Source: Cellvibrio sp. pealriver (lineage in GTDB: Bacteria > Pseudomonadota > Gammaproteobacteria > Pseudomonadales > Cellvibrionaceae). Taken from it: 64,000 nt of DNA. The stretch lies in assembly GCF_001183545.1 (NCBI RefSeq), contig NZ_KQ236688.1, positions 3,174,395 through 3,238,394 of the forward strand. Reading direction: 5' to 3'. Below, in pieces: positions 8,274 through 17,064 of this stretch. Position 1 is the stretch's first letter. Every line of letters begins with the position of its first letter. Below the pieces are notes generated by a model. That model worked only from the letters and a program-made list of their open reading frames with translations, was not told the DNA's origin and did not search any database. A program made the position numbers and the translations under genes.

Positions 8274-11200
8274 TATGGTGCGGCTCCCGCCGGTTCAGTT
8301 GCCAACTGTGCCAGCGCTTGTTGGATGATGTCTTCCAGTTGCCCGTTGACCAGTGGCTTTTGCAACCAGAACACGCCACTGCGTGATACCAGTTCCGGCA
8401 GCCGTTTTTTGCCTTCATCCACAGCACCGGTGATGATAATCACCGGCAGGCGCTTTCCGTCTTGCAGGAGTGATTCCTGCTGGCGGATGTGTTCCACAAT
8501 GGTCGTTCCATTCATATCAGGGAGGTTAAGGTCCAGCGTTATCAGATCGTAATCGCGCAGCTGCAAGTGTTCCAGTGCCGATTGACCGGTCGTCGCGCAA
8601 TCCACATCGTAATCGCGGGATGCCAGTGCGGTGACCAATACCTCGGCGGTTTCAAGATCATCTTCCACCACCAGCAAATGCGGCTTGATCTTGCTCGGCT
8701 CCTGACGGCTGGCCGGGATTCTCTGGGTGGCATCTTCACAGGGCAGGTCAAAATAGAAACTGGCACCTTTGCCCGGTACTGAATCCACCCCCACCTTGCC
8801 GCCCATGCGCTCGATAATCTCTTTACAGATCGCCAAGCCCAAACCGGTGCCGCCTTTCTGGCGGGTATCCGAGGAGTCGGCCTGGGAGAACTTTTGGAAC
8901 AGGCGGGCGCGGAAGTTCTCAGGTACCCCCGGCCCCTTGTCAGTCACACTCACCCGCACACTGCCAAAGCGAGGTTCTACCTGCACTGTCACCACATCAT
9001 TCAGGGGCGAGAATTTGGCGGCATTGGAGAGGTAGTTGGCCAACACCTGCAGGAGCCGTTGGTTATCCACGGTGACTTTGATATCGCTATTGCCCGGCAG
9101 CAGCTCATAGGTCACGCCGTACTGTTGGGCGAACACACTATTGGCCTCAATGCTCTGCTGGATCAGCGGCAGCAACATCTGCGGTTTGATATCAAAATGC
9201 ATTTTGCCCGCGACCAGTTTTTCCATATCGAGCAGATCGTTAACCAGATGAATCAGGCGCTGTGAATTATTGTGGGCTATCTGGATCATGCGCTCCGATT
9301 GCCCGGGCAACGCGCCGGCCAGACCATTGACCAAAATCCCCAGCGCGCCACTGATCGCCGTCAGCGGGGTGCGCAGTTCATGGCTGACGGTGGAGATAAA
9401 TTCGGTTTTCATCTGGTCAATGCGCTTGAGCTCACTAATGTCGCGCGCCATACCCAAATAGCCGCTGATTTCACCCTCAGCATCGCGCAGCACCGCAACC
9501 GTCAACGCAACCGGCAGGCAGCTGCCATCTTTGCGCACATAGACCCATTCGTGTTCATCGTCATCCCCTTCGCGCGCCTTGGCCACAAAGGCATTGAAAT
9601 CCGGTGCGACTTCATAACCGAGCTCGCAGGTCAGCTGGTGCGCGCGGGCGACCATTTCCTCGGGTAGATGAAGTATCGCAGGCGACTGTTTATCAATCAT
9701 TTCCTCGGCGCTGTAACCCAGCATTAACTCTGCCCCCTGATTGAAGGTTTTGATCAGGCCGGTTTTATCGGTGGAGATAATCGCAATACTGGCGGCATCC
9801 AGAATCGCTTTGCGCAGGGAGTTGGTCTCTTTGAGTTTGATTTCGGTCTCTTTGAGCGGGGTAATGTCCGATACATAACCGCTCCAGAGCACACTGCCGT
9901 CATCCAGCTTTTCCGGTACCGACTGGATGTGGGTCCAGATCATGCCGCGCTGCGGGTTATTGATCCGCACTGTAGCCACCCAGGGCGTGAGGTGTGCGGC
10001 GGAATAAGAGACACTTTCACCCACCCAACCCGCATCATCCGGATGGATAACCGCGAATACCTTGTGCGCTGATAACGCGACATCTTCCGGGTTGACGTTG
10101 TAAATATTCTTGATGCCCGGGCTGGCGTAGGGGAAGAACGAGCTGCCATCAGGGCGCAACTGGAATTGGTAGAGGAAGCCCGGCAGCCGCTCGCTGAGTT
10201 TCTGGAAGCGCTGCAGGATGACTTTTTTCTCGGCGTCCTGTTGCAGGCGCTCGACGACTGAACTGATCCAACGCGCGAGCAAACGCACAAAGTCTTTGTC
10301 GAGTGAATCGTATGGGTGATGGCGGGTTTTGCGCGAGGTAAAGCAGAGGGTGCCATACACTTCGCCGTTCACCCACAAAGGCGCACCGATATAGCTTTCT
10401 ATCTGGGTCAACAAATAGGCGGGGTGATGGCGATATTCGCTGGCGGGAATATCGTCCTCCGCCCACACGTCGCGCAAGCTGACCGTCAGGCCACAGTAGG
10501 TTTTGGCAAGCGGGCTGAAAGCGGGCAGGTTGTGCTGTCCCTGGGCGGAAAACTGGATGTGCACCCGGTAGTCATCGCCACTGATCTGGCTGATCGCCCC
10601 GCCACTCAAACCCAAATAGCGCGCGCCCAAACTCAGCGCACGGCGCAGTTGCTCATCCGGGTCCACCGCCGAGAGCGAGGCGATCTCATTGAGCGAGTGC
10701 AGCGCCGCCTGCTGGCGGATACTGATCAACTCGGTATTTTTGCGCTCGGTGATATCGGTATAGACCCCCAGCATCAGGGTGGCTTTGCCTTTGGCATCCC
10801 ACTCCACCACCTTGCCGCGGGTGAGAATCCACTTGTAGCTACCGTCATGCACTTTGAGGCGATACTCGTTTTCATACATCGCCGTCTCGCCCTTGATGTG
10901 GCGGATGATGTCGCTGTAACTGGTGCGTTTATCTGCCGGGTGGACGCGGCTCATCCATTCATCCAGATCCAGCGATGTTGGTGATTCCGGCCCTATGCCG
11001 CAGAGCTGTCGCCACTCGGGAGAAAAGCTGGCCTTGTCGTGGGCAATATCCCACTCCCAAAACCCCGAATCACTGGAGCGCAGCGCCAATGCCAGGCGCT
11101 GGCGCGACTGTTCATTGACGGCGTGTTCAGCTTGCAACTGGGCGCTGTGCTGCTGCAGTAAATTGCGCAAGTAACGGCGATTGAGCTGGCTAAACCCGAG

Positions 11201-12223
11201 CAGTAACAATTGGGCACACACCATCGCCGCCATCCATTTTGCGATCACCCGCTGGCGGATATTGGTATAGGTTGTGTAGTCAGGGGTGATATCCGTCCAG
11301 GCCAGCATCGCCAATCCCGATTGCTCAATCGGTACCGAGGCCTGCTCCAGCGGCCACCAGGAGGCCACATAGGTTTTGCCTTCACTGAAAAGCAGATGGC
11401 CGCGCTGGTTAATCGGTACCATGCCGCTCGACCACCAGCTGTATAACTGCGGGTCAGTCGTTCCTTCCAGGCGCCAATCATCCACCGTGTTGGGGCTCTG
11501 TTGGTGGAGCTGTTGCCGGGTCTGTTCCCACAGCACCTGCTCAACTGCGGCTTTGCGCAAGAACACGGCCATTTGAATAGGTGTCTCGCTCTCGTTCGCC
11601 GGCAGGGATGACATACCCACCTCCAGCACCGCAATAACACCGCCGGTCTGATCCGGGTTCGCCATTATCGGCAAGACGGCGCGATAACCACTGCCTTGGC
11701 GGGCGACATCCAGGCCCCAGGTGGGAACACCTGATGTGAATGCAGAGGTGATCATAGGACGCAGGCCGCTGAGGCTGTCGCCATAGCGATCCGGGCGGTG
11801 CATGCGCAAGAAGTTCACTGCGCCGGGGGCGAAGTGCACACTCAACTGATCCGCGCCCAACTCTTCCATGTCGTCCCAGTAATCGCGCAGGAGCTGCTGC
11901 AAGTCAAGGCGGGCAACCTGCAACTGTTCGGAACCCGTGCCGTTGCTGGCATTGATAAATAGCTGATGGGCAGAGCGGATTTGTTCAATGACGCGGTAGT
12001 CGCGCCCGATCAACTGCGCCAGCAACATCGCCTGTTGGGTCAGGTCGCGGCCACTGGCTTTGACGTAATCACTTTGGGTCTGGGCGTTCCACGCCAAACG
12101 CTCATTCCAAACCTGGCGATGGGTGTTTAAATCGGCCAGCATAAACAACACAAATACCGCGGCCAGCCCCAGGGAAGACACCCAGGGCAACCAGCGGAAT
12201 AAGCGTTTGTAATTCACTGACAT
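8273..12223 (-). CDS. Large membrane hybrid sensor histidine kinase (Cache-PAS-GAF-PAS-PAS-HK-REC)
   Basis: 1316 residues from the ATG at 12223, which has GAGAG upstream; a GTG at 12256 would add 11 residues. Membrane helix 1 is about 12-32 and helix 2 about 326-346. The roughly 290-residue periplasmic part between them looks like a double-Cache type sensor (FAPGAVNFLRMHRPDRYGDS). Then PAS (about 380-505), GAF (about 525-680), PAS (about 690-815), PAS (about 820-945), HisKA with STVSHELRTPLTAISG, HATPase with GGTGLGLAIC, and a C-terminal receiver (from about 1185; EDD, LITLDLNLPDMNG, LQKPL). It has a receiver but no Hpt of its own. It leads a three-gene minus-strand unit with the GAF-PAS kinase and the receiver protein. 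The signal is unknown. Confidence 0.93.
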   Translation of the reverse strand: MSVNYKRLFRWLPWVSSLGLAAVFVLFMLADLNTHRQVWNERLAWNAQTQSDYVKASGRDLTQQAMLLAQLIGRDYRVIEQIRSAHQLFINASNGTGSEQLQVARLDLQQLLRDYWDDMEELGADQLSVHFAPGAVNFLRMHRPDRYGDSLSGLRPMITSAFTSGVPTWGLDVARQGSGYRAVLPIMANPDQTGGVIAVLEVGMSSLPANESETPIQMAVFLRKAAVEQVLWEQTRQQLHQQSPNTVDDWRLEGTTDPQLYSWWSSGMVPINQRGHLLFSEGKTYVASWWPLEQASVPIEQSGLAMLAWTDITPDYTTYTNIRQRVIAKWMAAMVCAQLLLLGFSQLNRRYLRNLLQQHSAQLQAEHAVNEQSRQRLALALRSSDSGFWEWDIAHDKASFSPEWRQLCGIGPESPTSLDLDEWMSRVHPADKRTSYSDIIRHIKGETAMYENEYRLKVHDGSYKWILTRGKVVEWDAKGKATLMLGVYTDITERKNTELISIRQQAALHSLNEIASLSAVDPDEQLRRALSLGARYLGLSGGAISQISGDDYRVHIQFSAQGQHNLPAFSPLAKTYCGLTVSLRDVWAEDDIPASEYRHHPAYLLTQIESYIGAPLWVNGEVYGTLCFTSRKTRHHPYDSLDKDFVRLLARWISSVVERLQQDAEKKVILQRFQKLSERLPGFLYQFQLRPDGSSFFPYASPGIKNIYNVNPEDVALSAHKVFAVIHPDDAGWVGESVSYSAAHLTPWVATVRINNPQRGMIWTHIQSVPEKLDDGSVLWSGYVSDITPLKETEIKLKETNSLRKAILDAASIAIISTDKTGLIKTFNQGAELMLGYSAEEMIDKQSPAILHLPEEMVARAHQLTCELGYEVAPDFNAFVAKAREGDDDEHEWVYVRKDGSCLPVALTVAVLRDAEGEISGYLGMARDISELKRIDQMKTEFISTVSHELRTPLTAISGALGILVNGLAGALPGQSERMIQIAHNNSQRLIHLVNDLLDMEKLVAGKMHFDIKPQMLLPLIQQSIEANSVFAQQYGVTYELLPGNSDIKVTVDNQRLLQVLANYLSNAAKFSPLNDVVTVQVEPRFGSVRVSVTDKGPGVPENFRARLFQKFSQADSSDTRQKGGTGLGLAICKEIIERMGGKVGVDSVPGKGASFYFDLPCEDATQRIPASRQEPSKIKPHLLVVEDDLETAEVLVTALASRDYDVDCATTGQSALEHLQLRDYDLITLDLNLPDMNGTTIVEHIRQQESLLQDGKRLPVIIITGAVDEGKKRLPELVSRSGVFWLQKPLVNGQLEDIIQQALAQLATEPAGAAP

Positions 12224-12347
12224 GAACACTCTCGGGTAATGAATCGCGCCCGCCACCTAAACGTGGCGGAGTATTACCCCAGTGTAGTGCAAAATTTTGC
12301 GGGAGCTGGCCAAGGCAGCGGAAACGATGCCTTGGACAAGAGGGTGA

Positions 12348-12683
12348 CTAAACGTCCGGAGCCGTGTCGCCTGTAGCGGTTTTTTCGGCGCGCTTGCGGC
12401 GGGCATCTTTGGGATCAGAAGCGAGTGGGCGGTAGATTTCCACGCGGTCGCCAGCATGGAGCACATGCTTATCGGCCGTTTCCAACCCCTTGGTACCGAG
12501 CGACTGGCCAAAAATGCCCATCTTGGCACTGGCGATGTCCAAGCCGGGAAAGTGATCCGCAATTTTGGAGCGCTTGACGGCCTCAAGCGCTGTAGTGCCC
12601 GGTTCTACCAAAAGCGCGATAATTTTTTGTTTATGCGGCAGCGCATAGGCCACTTCCACCGTGATCAAATCAAAATCAGCCAT
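12348..12683 (-). CDS. rnfH: RnfH family protein (RatB, UPF0125)
   Basis: 111-residue ubiquitin-like small protein. Family features are the N-terminal ITVEVAYALPHKQ and the GDRVEIYRPLASDPKDARR segment, followed by a short charged tail. Its biochemical role is not established; it is almost always encoded next to ratA, as here (38 nt apart, same strand). The start ATG at 12683 is unambiguous. Confidence 0.94.
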   Translation of the reverse strand: MADFDLITVEVAYALPHKQKIIALLVEPGTTALEAVKRSKIADHFPGLDIASAKMGIFGQSLGTKGLETADKHVLHAGDRVEIYRPLASDPKDARRKRAEKTATGDTAPDV

Positions 12684-12720
12684 TGCTGTGTTCCACTAAC
12701 GAAAAACCATGAACAAACAC

Positions 12721-13155
12721 TCAGCGATAAACCTGTTTGGCGCGTGCGCAGAGCGCATCCACCTGTTTATTGCTGACACCTTCAAACAATTTGCCTACCG
12801 CCATACCCAGCAAGCGGTTCTGCAACTCAAATTCCAACTCAAAACTGACTTTGCACGCGGCATCGCCCAAAGGGCTAAAACGCCACACACCGCGCAAGTA
12901 GCTAAATGGCCCATCGACCAAATCCATGCTCATGCTGTGCGGCGGCTGCAACTGGTTGCGGGTGACAAAGCTCTGGCTCACACCGGCCTTGCTCAACTCT
13001 AGACGAGCTTCCAGCCAACCGTCGCCACGCGCAAGAATAGTGGCACCGGTGCAGCCCTCCATAAATTGCGGATAGGCTTCGATATCGTTGACCAGATCAA
13101 ACATTTGCTGCGCTGAATAATTTACCAACGCCGATCGTTCCACCCTGTGAGCCAA
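12721..13155 (-). CDS. ratA: RatA / coenzyme Q-binding START-domain protein
   Basis: 144 residues of the SRPBCC/START fold, homologous to yeast Coq10 and E. coli RatA, which has been reported to bind 70S ribosomes; a quinone-binding role is inferred from the eukaryotic family. I place the start at a TTG (13155): GGAG lies 8 nt before it and the product then aligns with RatA from residue 1 (AHRVERSALVNYSAQQMF...). There is no ATG near; an upstream in-frame extension to 13260 would overlap the NSS gene and is rejected. Core motifs: VNDIEAYPQF and LVDGPFSYLRGVWRF. Starts 5 nt after the transporter stop, so likely coupled to it. Confidence 0.92.
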   Translation of the reverse strand: MAHRVERSALVNYSAQQMFDLVNDIEAYPQFMEGCTGATILARGDGWLEARLELSKAGVSQSFVTRNQLQPPHSMSMDLVDGPFSYLRGVWRFSPLGDAACKVSFELEFELQNRLLGMAVGKLFEGVSNKQVDALCARAKQVYR

Positions 13156-13160
13156 GCCCG

Positions 13161-14543
13161 TTACTCCACAAATACGGCGCGCAGCACCGGAAAAATCCCG
13201 TTGATCAGTACCACCAGTACCGCAACCGGAGAAATGAATTTCAACACTGGCCGCCACCAACGCACCAAGCGCGGCGACTCAGAAGCAAGCTCATGCAATA
13301 TGTGATGGTCGCGCAGCTTCCACCCCACGAACAGCGCAATCAGCACACCACCCAAGGGCAACATAATGTTAGTGGCGATAAAGTCCATGGTGTCAAAGTA
13401 GGATTTCCCCCACAGGAATTGCTTGGCTGACCAGTCATTAAACGACCATACCGAGCCCAGCCCCATCGCCCAGGCAACCACCCCCAGCAATATACTCGCC
13501 GCTACACGGTTAAATCCGAAGCGCTCATTTAAATAAGCCACGCCCGGTTCCAACAGCGAAATCGTCGATGTCCAGGCCGCGAGCATCACCATCACAAAAA
13601 AGATCGCGCCAAATACCAAACCTGCGCTCATATTGCCGAACGCCACCGGCAAGGTCACAAACATCAAGCCGGGGCCGCTGCCGGGCGATATTCCCGGCGT
13701 GGCAAATACCAGTGCAAAAATCGCCACACCCGCGACAAGCGCAACCAAGGTATCCAGCAGCGCCACATACAGCACCGTGCGGCTCACCGACTGGTTGCTC
13801 GGCATGTAGGCACCGTACGCCATAATCGCACCCATGCCCAAACTCAGGGTGAAAAACGAATGGCCCATGGCGACCAGCGCCGATTCCCAGGAAATGTCCT
13901 GCGGATTAAAACTGAACATAAAACGCAGCGATGTCGCAAACTCGCCCTCTACCGCCGCGTAACCCAACAACACCAGCAGCAGCACAAACAGCAGCGGCAT
14001 CATCACCCGCACCGAGGATTCCAACCCGCGCGTCACACCCAGCGCAAGAATCACCACCGTCATCAGCGTAAACAAGGTATGCCACTGCAACATCTTGCCC
14101 GGGTCGGCCAGCAGACCATCAAACAGTTGTTTGGATGCCTCGCCGGTCAAGCCGGTGAATTCGCCACTCACGGCTGCCACTATGTATTCCAGCGTCCAAC
14201 CGGCGATCACCGTGTAAAACGATAAAATCACCAAACCGGCCAAAGCGCCCATCCAGCCAATTCCCGTCCAGAGCTTGCTGGCACCGGCAGCCTCGCACAA
14301 CTCGGCGGTGGCGATAATCGGGTTGGCGCGCGCACGCCGTCCCATCAAAATTTCCGCCATCATGATCGGAATACCAATCAGCAAAATGCACAGCAGGTAC
14401 ATCAACACAAACGCGCCACCACCGTTTTCGCCGGTGATGTAAGGAAACTTCCAGATATTGCCCAAGCCCACCGCCGAACCCGTCGCCGCCAGGATAAAAC
14501 TGCCGCGCTGCCCCCAAATCACATGCTGCTTGAGTCGCTTCAC
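13161..14543 (-). CDS. Sodium-dependent transporter, NSS (SNF) family
   Basis: 460-residue inner membrane protein with 11-12 predicted helices. The N-terminus carries the NSS sodium/substrate signature (ATGSAVGLGNIWKFPYITGE). Family members import amino acids or other amines with Na+; the substrate here cannot be told. The start is GTG (14543), with GGGGA about 8 nt upstream. It lies between ratA and smpB, which are usually adjacent, so it is an insertion into the conserved block. Confidence 0.93.
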   Translation of the reverse strand: MKRLKQHVIWGQRGSFILAATGSAVGLGNIWKFPYITGENGGGAFVLMYLLCILLIGIPIMMAEILMGRRARANPIIATAELCEAAGASKLWTGIGWMGALAGLVILSFYTVIAGWTLEYIVAAVSGEFTGLTGEASKQLFDGLLADPGKMLQWHTLFTLMTVVILALGVTRGLESSVRVMMPLLFVLLLVLLGYAAVEGEFATSLRFMFSFNPQDISWESALVAMGHSFFTLSLGMGAIMAYGAYMPSNQSVSRTVLYVALLDTLVALVAGVAIFALVFATPGISPGSGPGLMFVTLPVAFGNMSAGLVFGAIFFVMVMLAAWTSTISLLEPGVAYLNERFGFNRVAASILLGVVAWAMGLGSVWSFNDWSAKQFLWGKSYFDTMDFIATNIMLPLGGVLIALFVGWKLRDHHILHELASESPRLVRWWRPVLKFISPVAVLVVLINGIFPVLRAVFVE

Positions 14544-14783
14544 AGGATGTTCCCCTTTTGTCTTTGCAGAAAATTATTATTAGCCAAGCACAGACTGCAC
14601 CAGAAACCCGCGCGCCACTCATGATTTATAAAAGGTAAAGCGCGATCCACGGCATAAAGGTGAATTGTACCCAGATTGCCCCTCGCGTATAAACCCGCGC
14701 CAACCGCCAGCATCAAGACAGCGCCGGGAATTTGCCGATATAATGCCCGCCCGTTTTTGATCTTGTTGAAGTAGCAGCACCCC

Positions 14784-15266
14784 ATGGCCAAAAAAGCACA
14801 GAAGAACCAAGGCAATACCATCGCCCTCAACAAAAAAGCCAAGTTCGATTACGAACTGCACGAGCGTTTTGAGGCCGGCGTTGCATTCACCGGTTGGGAA
14901 GTGAAAAGCCTGCGCGCCGGTAAAGGCAACATTACCGATTGCTACGTGATTTTTAAAAATAACGAAGCCTGGCTGCTCGCCGCACAAATCCAGCCACTGC
15001 TGAGCGCCTCCACGCATTTTGTGACCGACCCGTTCCGCACGCGCAAATTGCTATTGAACCGCCGCGAGATCAACCGCTTGCAAGAAGCTGTCGAACAAAA
15101 AGGCTACACCGTCGTGCCCACCGCGCTCTATTGGAAAGATCACCTGATCAAACTGGAAATCGCCATCGCCAAAGGTAAGCAATTGCACGATAAACGCGAA
15201 ACCGAAAAAGAACGCGATTGGTCACGCGAGAAACAGCGTCTGTTTCAAAAGGATCAAAAACGATAG
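14784..15266 (+). CDS. smpB: SsrA (tmRNA)-binding protein SmpB
   Basis: 160-residue RNA-binding partner of tmRNA in trans-translation, which rescues stalled ribosomes. The OB-fold core shows [19 protein letters not shown], and the C-terminal tail is basic and lysine-rich ([17 protein letters not shown]), as needed for mRNA-channel entry. Start ATG at 14784. The tmRNA gene itself is not next to it in this window. It faces pgk convergently across a strong terminator. Confidence 0.97.
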   Translation: MAKKAQKNQGNTIALNKKAKFDYELHERFEAGVAFTGWEVKSLRAGKGNITDCYVIFKNNEAWLLAAQIQPLLSASTHFVTDPFRTRKLLLNRREINRLQEAVEQKGYTVVPTALYWKDHLIKLEIAIAKGKQLHDKRETEKERDWSREKQRLFQKDQKR

Positions 15267-15306
15267 CCCTTTGCGTAACACCGTTTTCGCACTTATTAAA
15301 AAATCA

Positions 15307-15345
15307 AAAAAAATGCCGGTACTGTTTTCAGCACCGGCATTTTTT
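15307..15345. terminator. Bidirectional terminator between smpB and pgk
   Basis: Stem AATGCCGGT/ACCGGCATT extended by A and T runs on both sides, so it works as a Rho-independent terminator in both directions. Confidence 0.85.
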
Positions 15346-15363
15346 ATGCGCTTAAAAAACAAA

Positions 15364-16536
15364 TTAGTTTTTAGCGCGCTCTTCCAGAATCGCTACTGCT
15401 GGCAATACTTTTCCTTCCACGAATTCCAGGAAAGCACCACCACCGGTAGAGACGTAAGAGATCTTGTCTGCAAGATTCCATTTATCGATAGCAGCCAAGG
15501 TATCGCCACCGCCCGCAACCGAAAACGCAGCACTTTCAGCAATTGCGCGTGAAATAGTTTCAGTACCTTTAGAAAAAGCATCAAACTCAAATACACCACA
15601 AGGGCCGTTCCACAAAACGGTTTTGGCGTTTTTGATAATCTCGGCAACGCGTGCGGCAGTCTCAGGACCGTAGTCGATAATTTCTTCGTCAGCTTGAATT
15701 TCGTTAACTTTTTTCGCTACACACACAGAGTTGTGGTTCCATGATTTGAAACCTTCTTTGGTAACACGCACGTCGGTCGCGTAAACCACTTCGGTGGTTT
15801 TGCACAGGCGTTGTGCTTCGGGAATCAAATCTTTTTCATGCAGTGAATTACCTACTTGATTACCTGCCGCTGCAACGAAAGTGTTGGAAATGCCACCACC
15901 GACTACAAGAATGTCAGCGATTTTTGACAGCGCATCCAACACGCTCAGTTTGGTAGACACTTTCGAACCACCAACAATTGCCACCAATGGGCGCGCAGGA
16001 TTGTCGAGCACTTTTGCCAGCGCTTCCAACTCGGCAGCGAGCAAAGGACCTGCACAAGCAATGGGCGCAAATTTCGCAACACCGTGAGTGGATGCTTGCG
16101 CGCGGTGTGCAGTACCGAATGCATCCATTACAAATACATCGCACAGTGCCGCCATTTTTTTGGACAGCTCGTCAGAATTTTTGCCTTCGCCTACATTGAA
16201 GCGAACGTTTTCGAGCAACACCAAATCGCCTTGGTCAGAGAATCCATCCACCCAATCTTTTACCAGCGGAACCGCGCGGCCTAATTTTTCGCTCAAATAT
16301 TTTGCAACCGGCGCAAGCGATGCAGCCTCATCATAAACGCCTTCATCAGGACGACCGAGGTGCGACATCACCATGACTTTTGCACCAGCAGCCAATGCAG
16401 CCTGAATAGTAGGAATAGATGCATCAATACGCACCGCGCTGGTAATGCGCCCATCTTCCAAGGGCACGTTCAGATCCTGACGAATCAATACACGCTTACC
16501 AGCAAGATCCTGGTCTTTCATTAGTTTTACAGTCAT
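15364..16536 (-). CDS. pgk: Phosphoglycerate kinase
   Basis: 390 residues; transfers phosphate from 1,3-bisphosphoglycerate to ADP in glycolysis. Conserved segments: [25 protein letters not shown], the hinge GPCGVFEF and nucleotide loop [11 protein letters not shown]. The ATG at 16536 has AGAGG 7 nt upstream and is preferred to an in-frame TTG at 16560. It lies downstream of transketolase and a small secreted protein gene on the same strand. In many gammaproteobacteria gapA/epd sits between tkt and pgk; here it is absent. Confidence 0.97.
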   Translation of the reverse strand: MTVKLMKDQDLAGKRVLIRQDLNVPLEDGRITSAVRIDASIPTIQAALAAGAKVMVMSHLGRPDEGVYDEAASLAPVAKYLSEKLGRAVPLVKDWVDGFSDQGDLVLLENVRFNVGEGKNSDELSKKMAALCDVFVMDAFGTAHRAQASTHGVAKFAPIACAGPLLAAELEALAKVLDNPARPLVAIVGGSKVSTKLSVLDALSKIADILVVGGGISNTFVAAAGNQVGNSLHEKDLIPEAQRLCKTTEVVYATDVRVTKEGFKSWNHNSVCVAKKVNEIQADEEIIDYGPETAARVAEIIKNAKTVLWNGPCGVFEFDAFSKGTETISRAIAESAAFSVAGGGDTLAAIDKWNLADKISYVSTGGGAFLEFVEGKVLPAVAILEERAKN

Positions 16537-16565
16537 AGTGAGCCTCTTAGCTATTGCCAATAATT

Positions 16566-16988
16566 TTACTGAGCTTTCTTTAAAAAATATTTTCCCGGTT
16601 TTGCTACAGACTCATCAGGCACTAGCGCATCCCAATGAGTTACCAATTCATTATCCAACCAAAACAATCGCTGTCCGGGTTTGTAAAGCTCAACACCGTA
16701 AGCGTTTTTCACTGAACCATCTTCATAAGACTTGAAATAAATGCCCAGCGCTTTTTTGTCATCCTTAGCGTCACACATAATAGTTTCAAAAACTTGATAA
16801 CCTTGAATGCTTAGCAGGCAAGACTGTTCGTCAATACTCAAAACATATTCAACAAACATCAAGCGATCAGGAATTCCGCCACTCAAATCAAGATCAAAGC
16901 CATATGAGCCATGCCATACTGAATTTGCAGATGCAGCAAAAGAAAGTAGAGCACCTACTAATAAAGACAATCGTTTTACTGCTTTCAT
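16566..16988 (-). CDS. Small secreted protein of unknown function
   Basis: 140 residues. An N-terminal signal peptide ([17 protein letters not shown]) predicts export to the periplasm, leaving a mature part of about 118 residues that starts [16 protein letters not shown]. Two cysteines (in QSCLLS and IMCDAK) could form a disulfide. I do not recognise the family with certainty; it recalls small DUF-type periplasmic proteins that begin with a WHG.Y motif. It lies 29 nt upstream of pgk on the same strand and just downstream of the transketolase terminator, so it may share the pgk transcript. Confidence 0.75.
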   Translation of the reverse strand: MKAVKRLSLLVGALLSFAASANSVWHGSYGFDLDLSGGIPDRLMFVEYVLSIDEQSCLLSIQGYQVFETIMCDAKDDKKALGIYFKSYEDGSVKNAYGVELYKPGQRLFWLDNELVTHWDALVPDESVAKPGKYFLKKAQ

Positions 16989-17017
16989 GGATCAACTTTA
17001 ACTTTTGCTATCCCTAA

Positions 17018-17048
17018 GAAAAAACACCCGATCTAAGTCGGGTGTTTT
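17018..17048 (-). terminator. Rho-independent terminator of transketolase gene
   Basis: Stem ACACCCGA/TCGGGTGT followed on the minus strand by a run of T, 16 nt past the tkt stop. Confidence 0.85.
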
Positions 17049-17064
17049 GTTTTCGCGGAAGATT

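Noticed and set aside
12310..12335. CCAAGGCA/TGCCTTGG hairpin after rnfH as terminator
   Set aside because: Good 8-bp stem but no T run on the minus strand and a 10-nt loop; too weak to call.
15267..15363. tmRNA gene (ssrA) after smpB
   Set aside because: Only 97 nt containing a terminator lie between smpB and pgk; no room for tmRNA.
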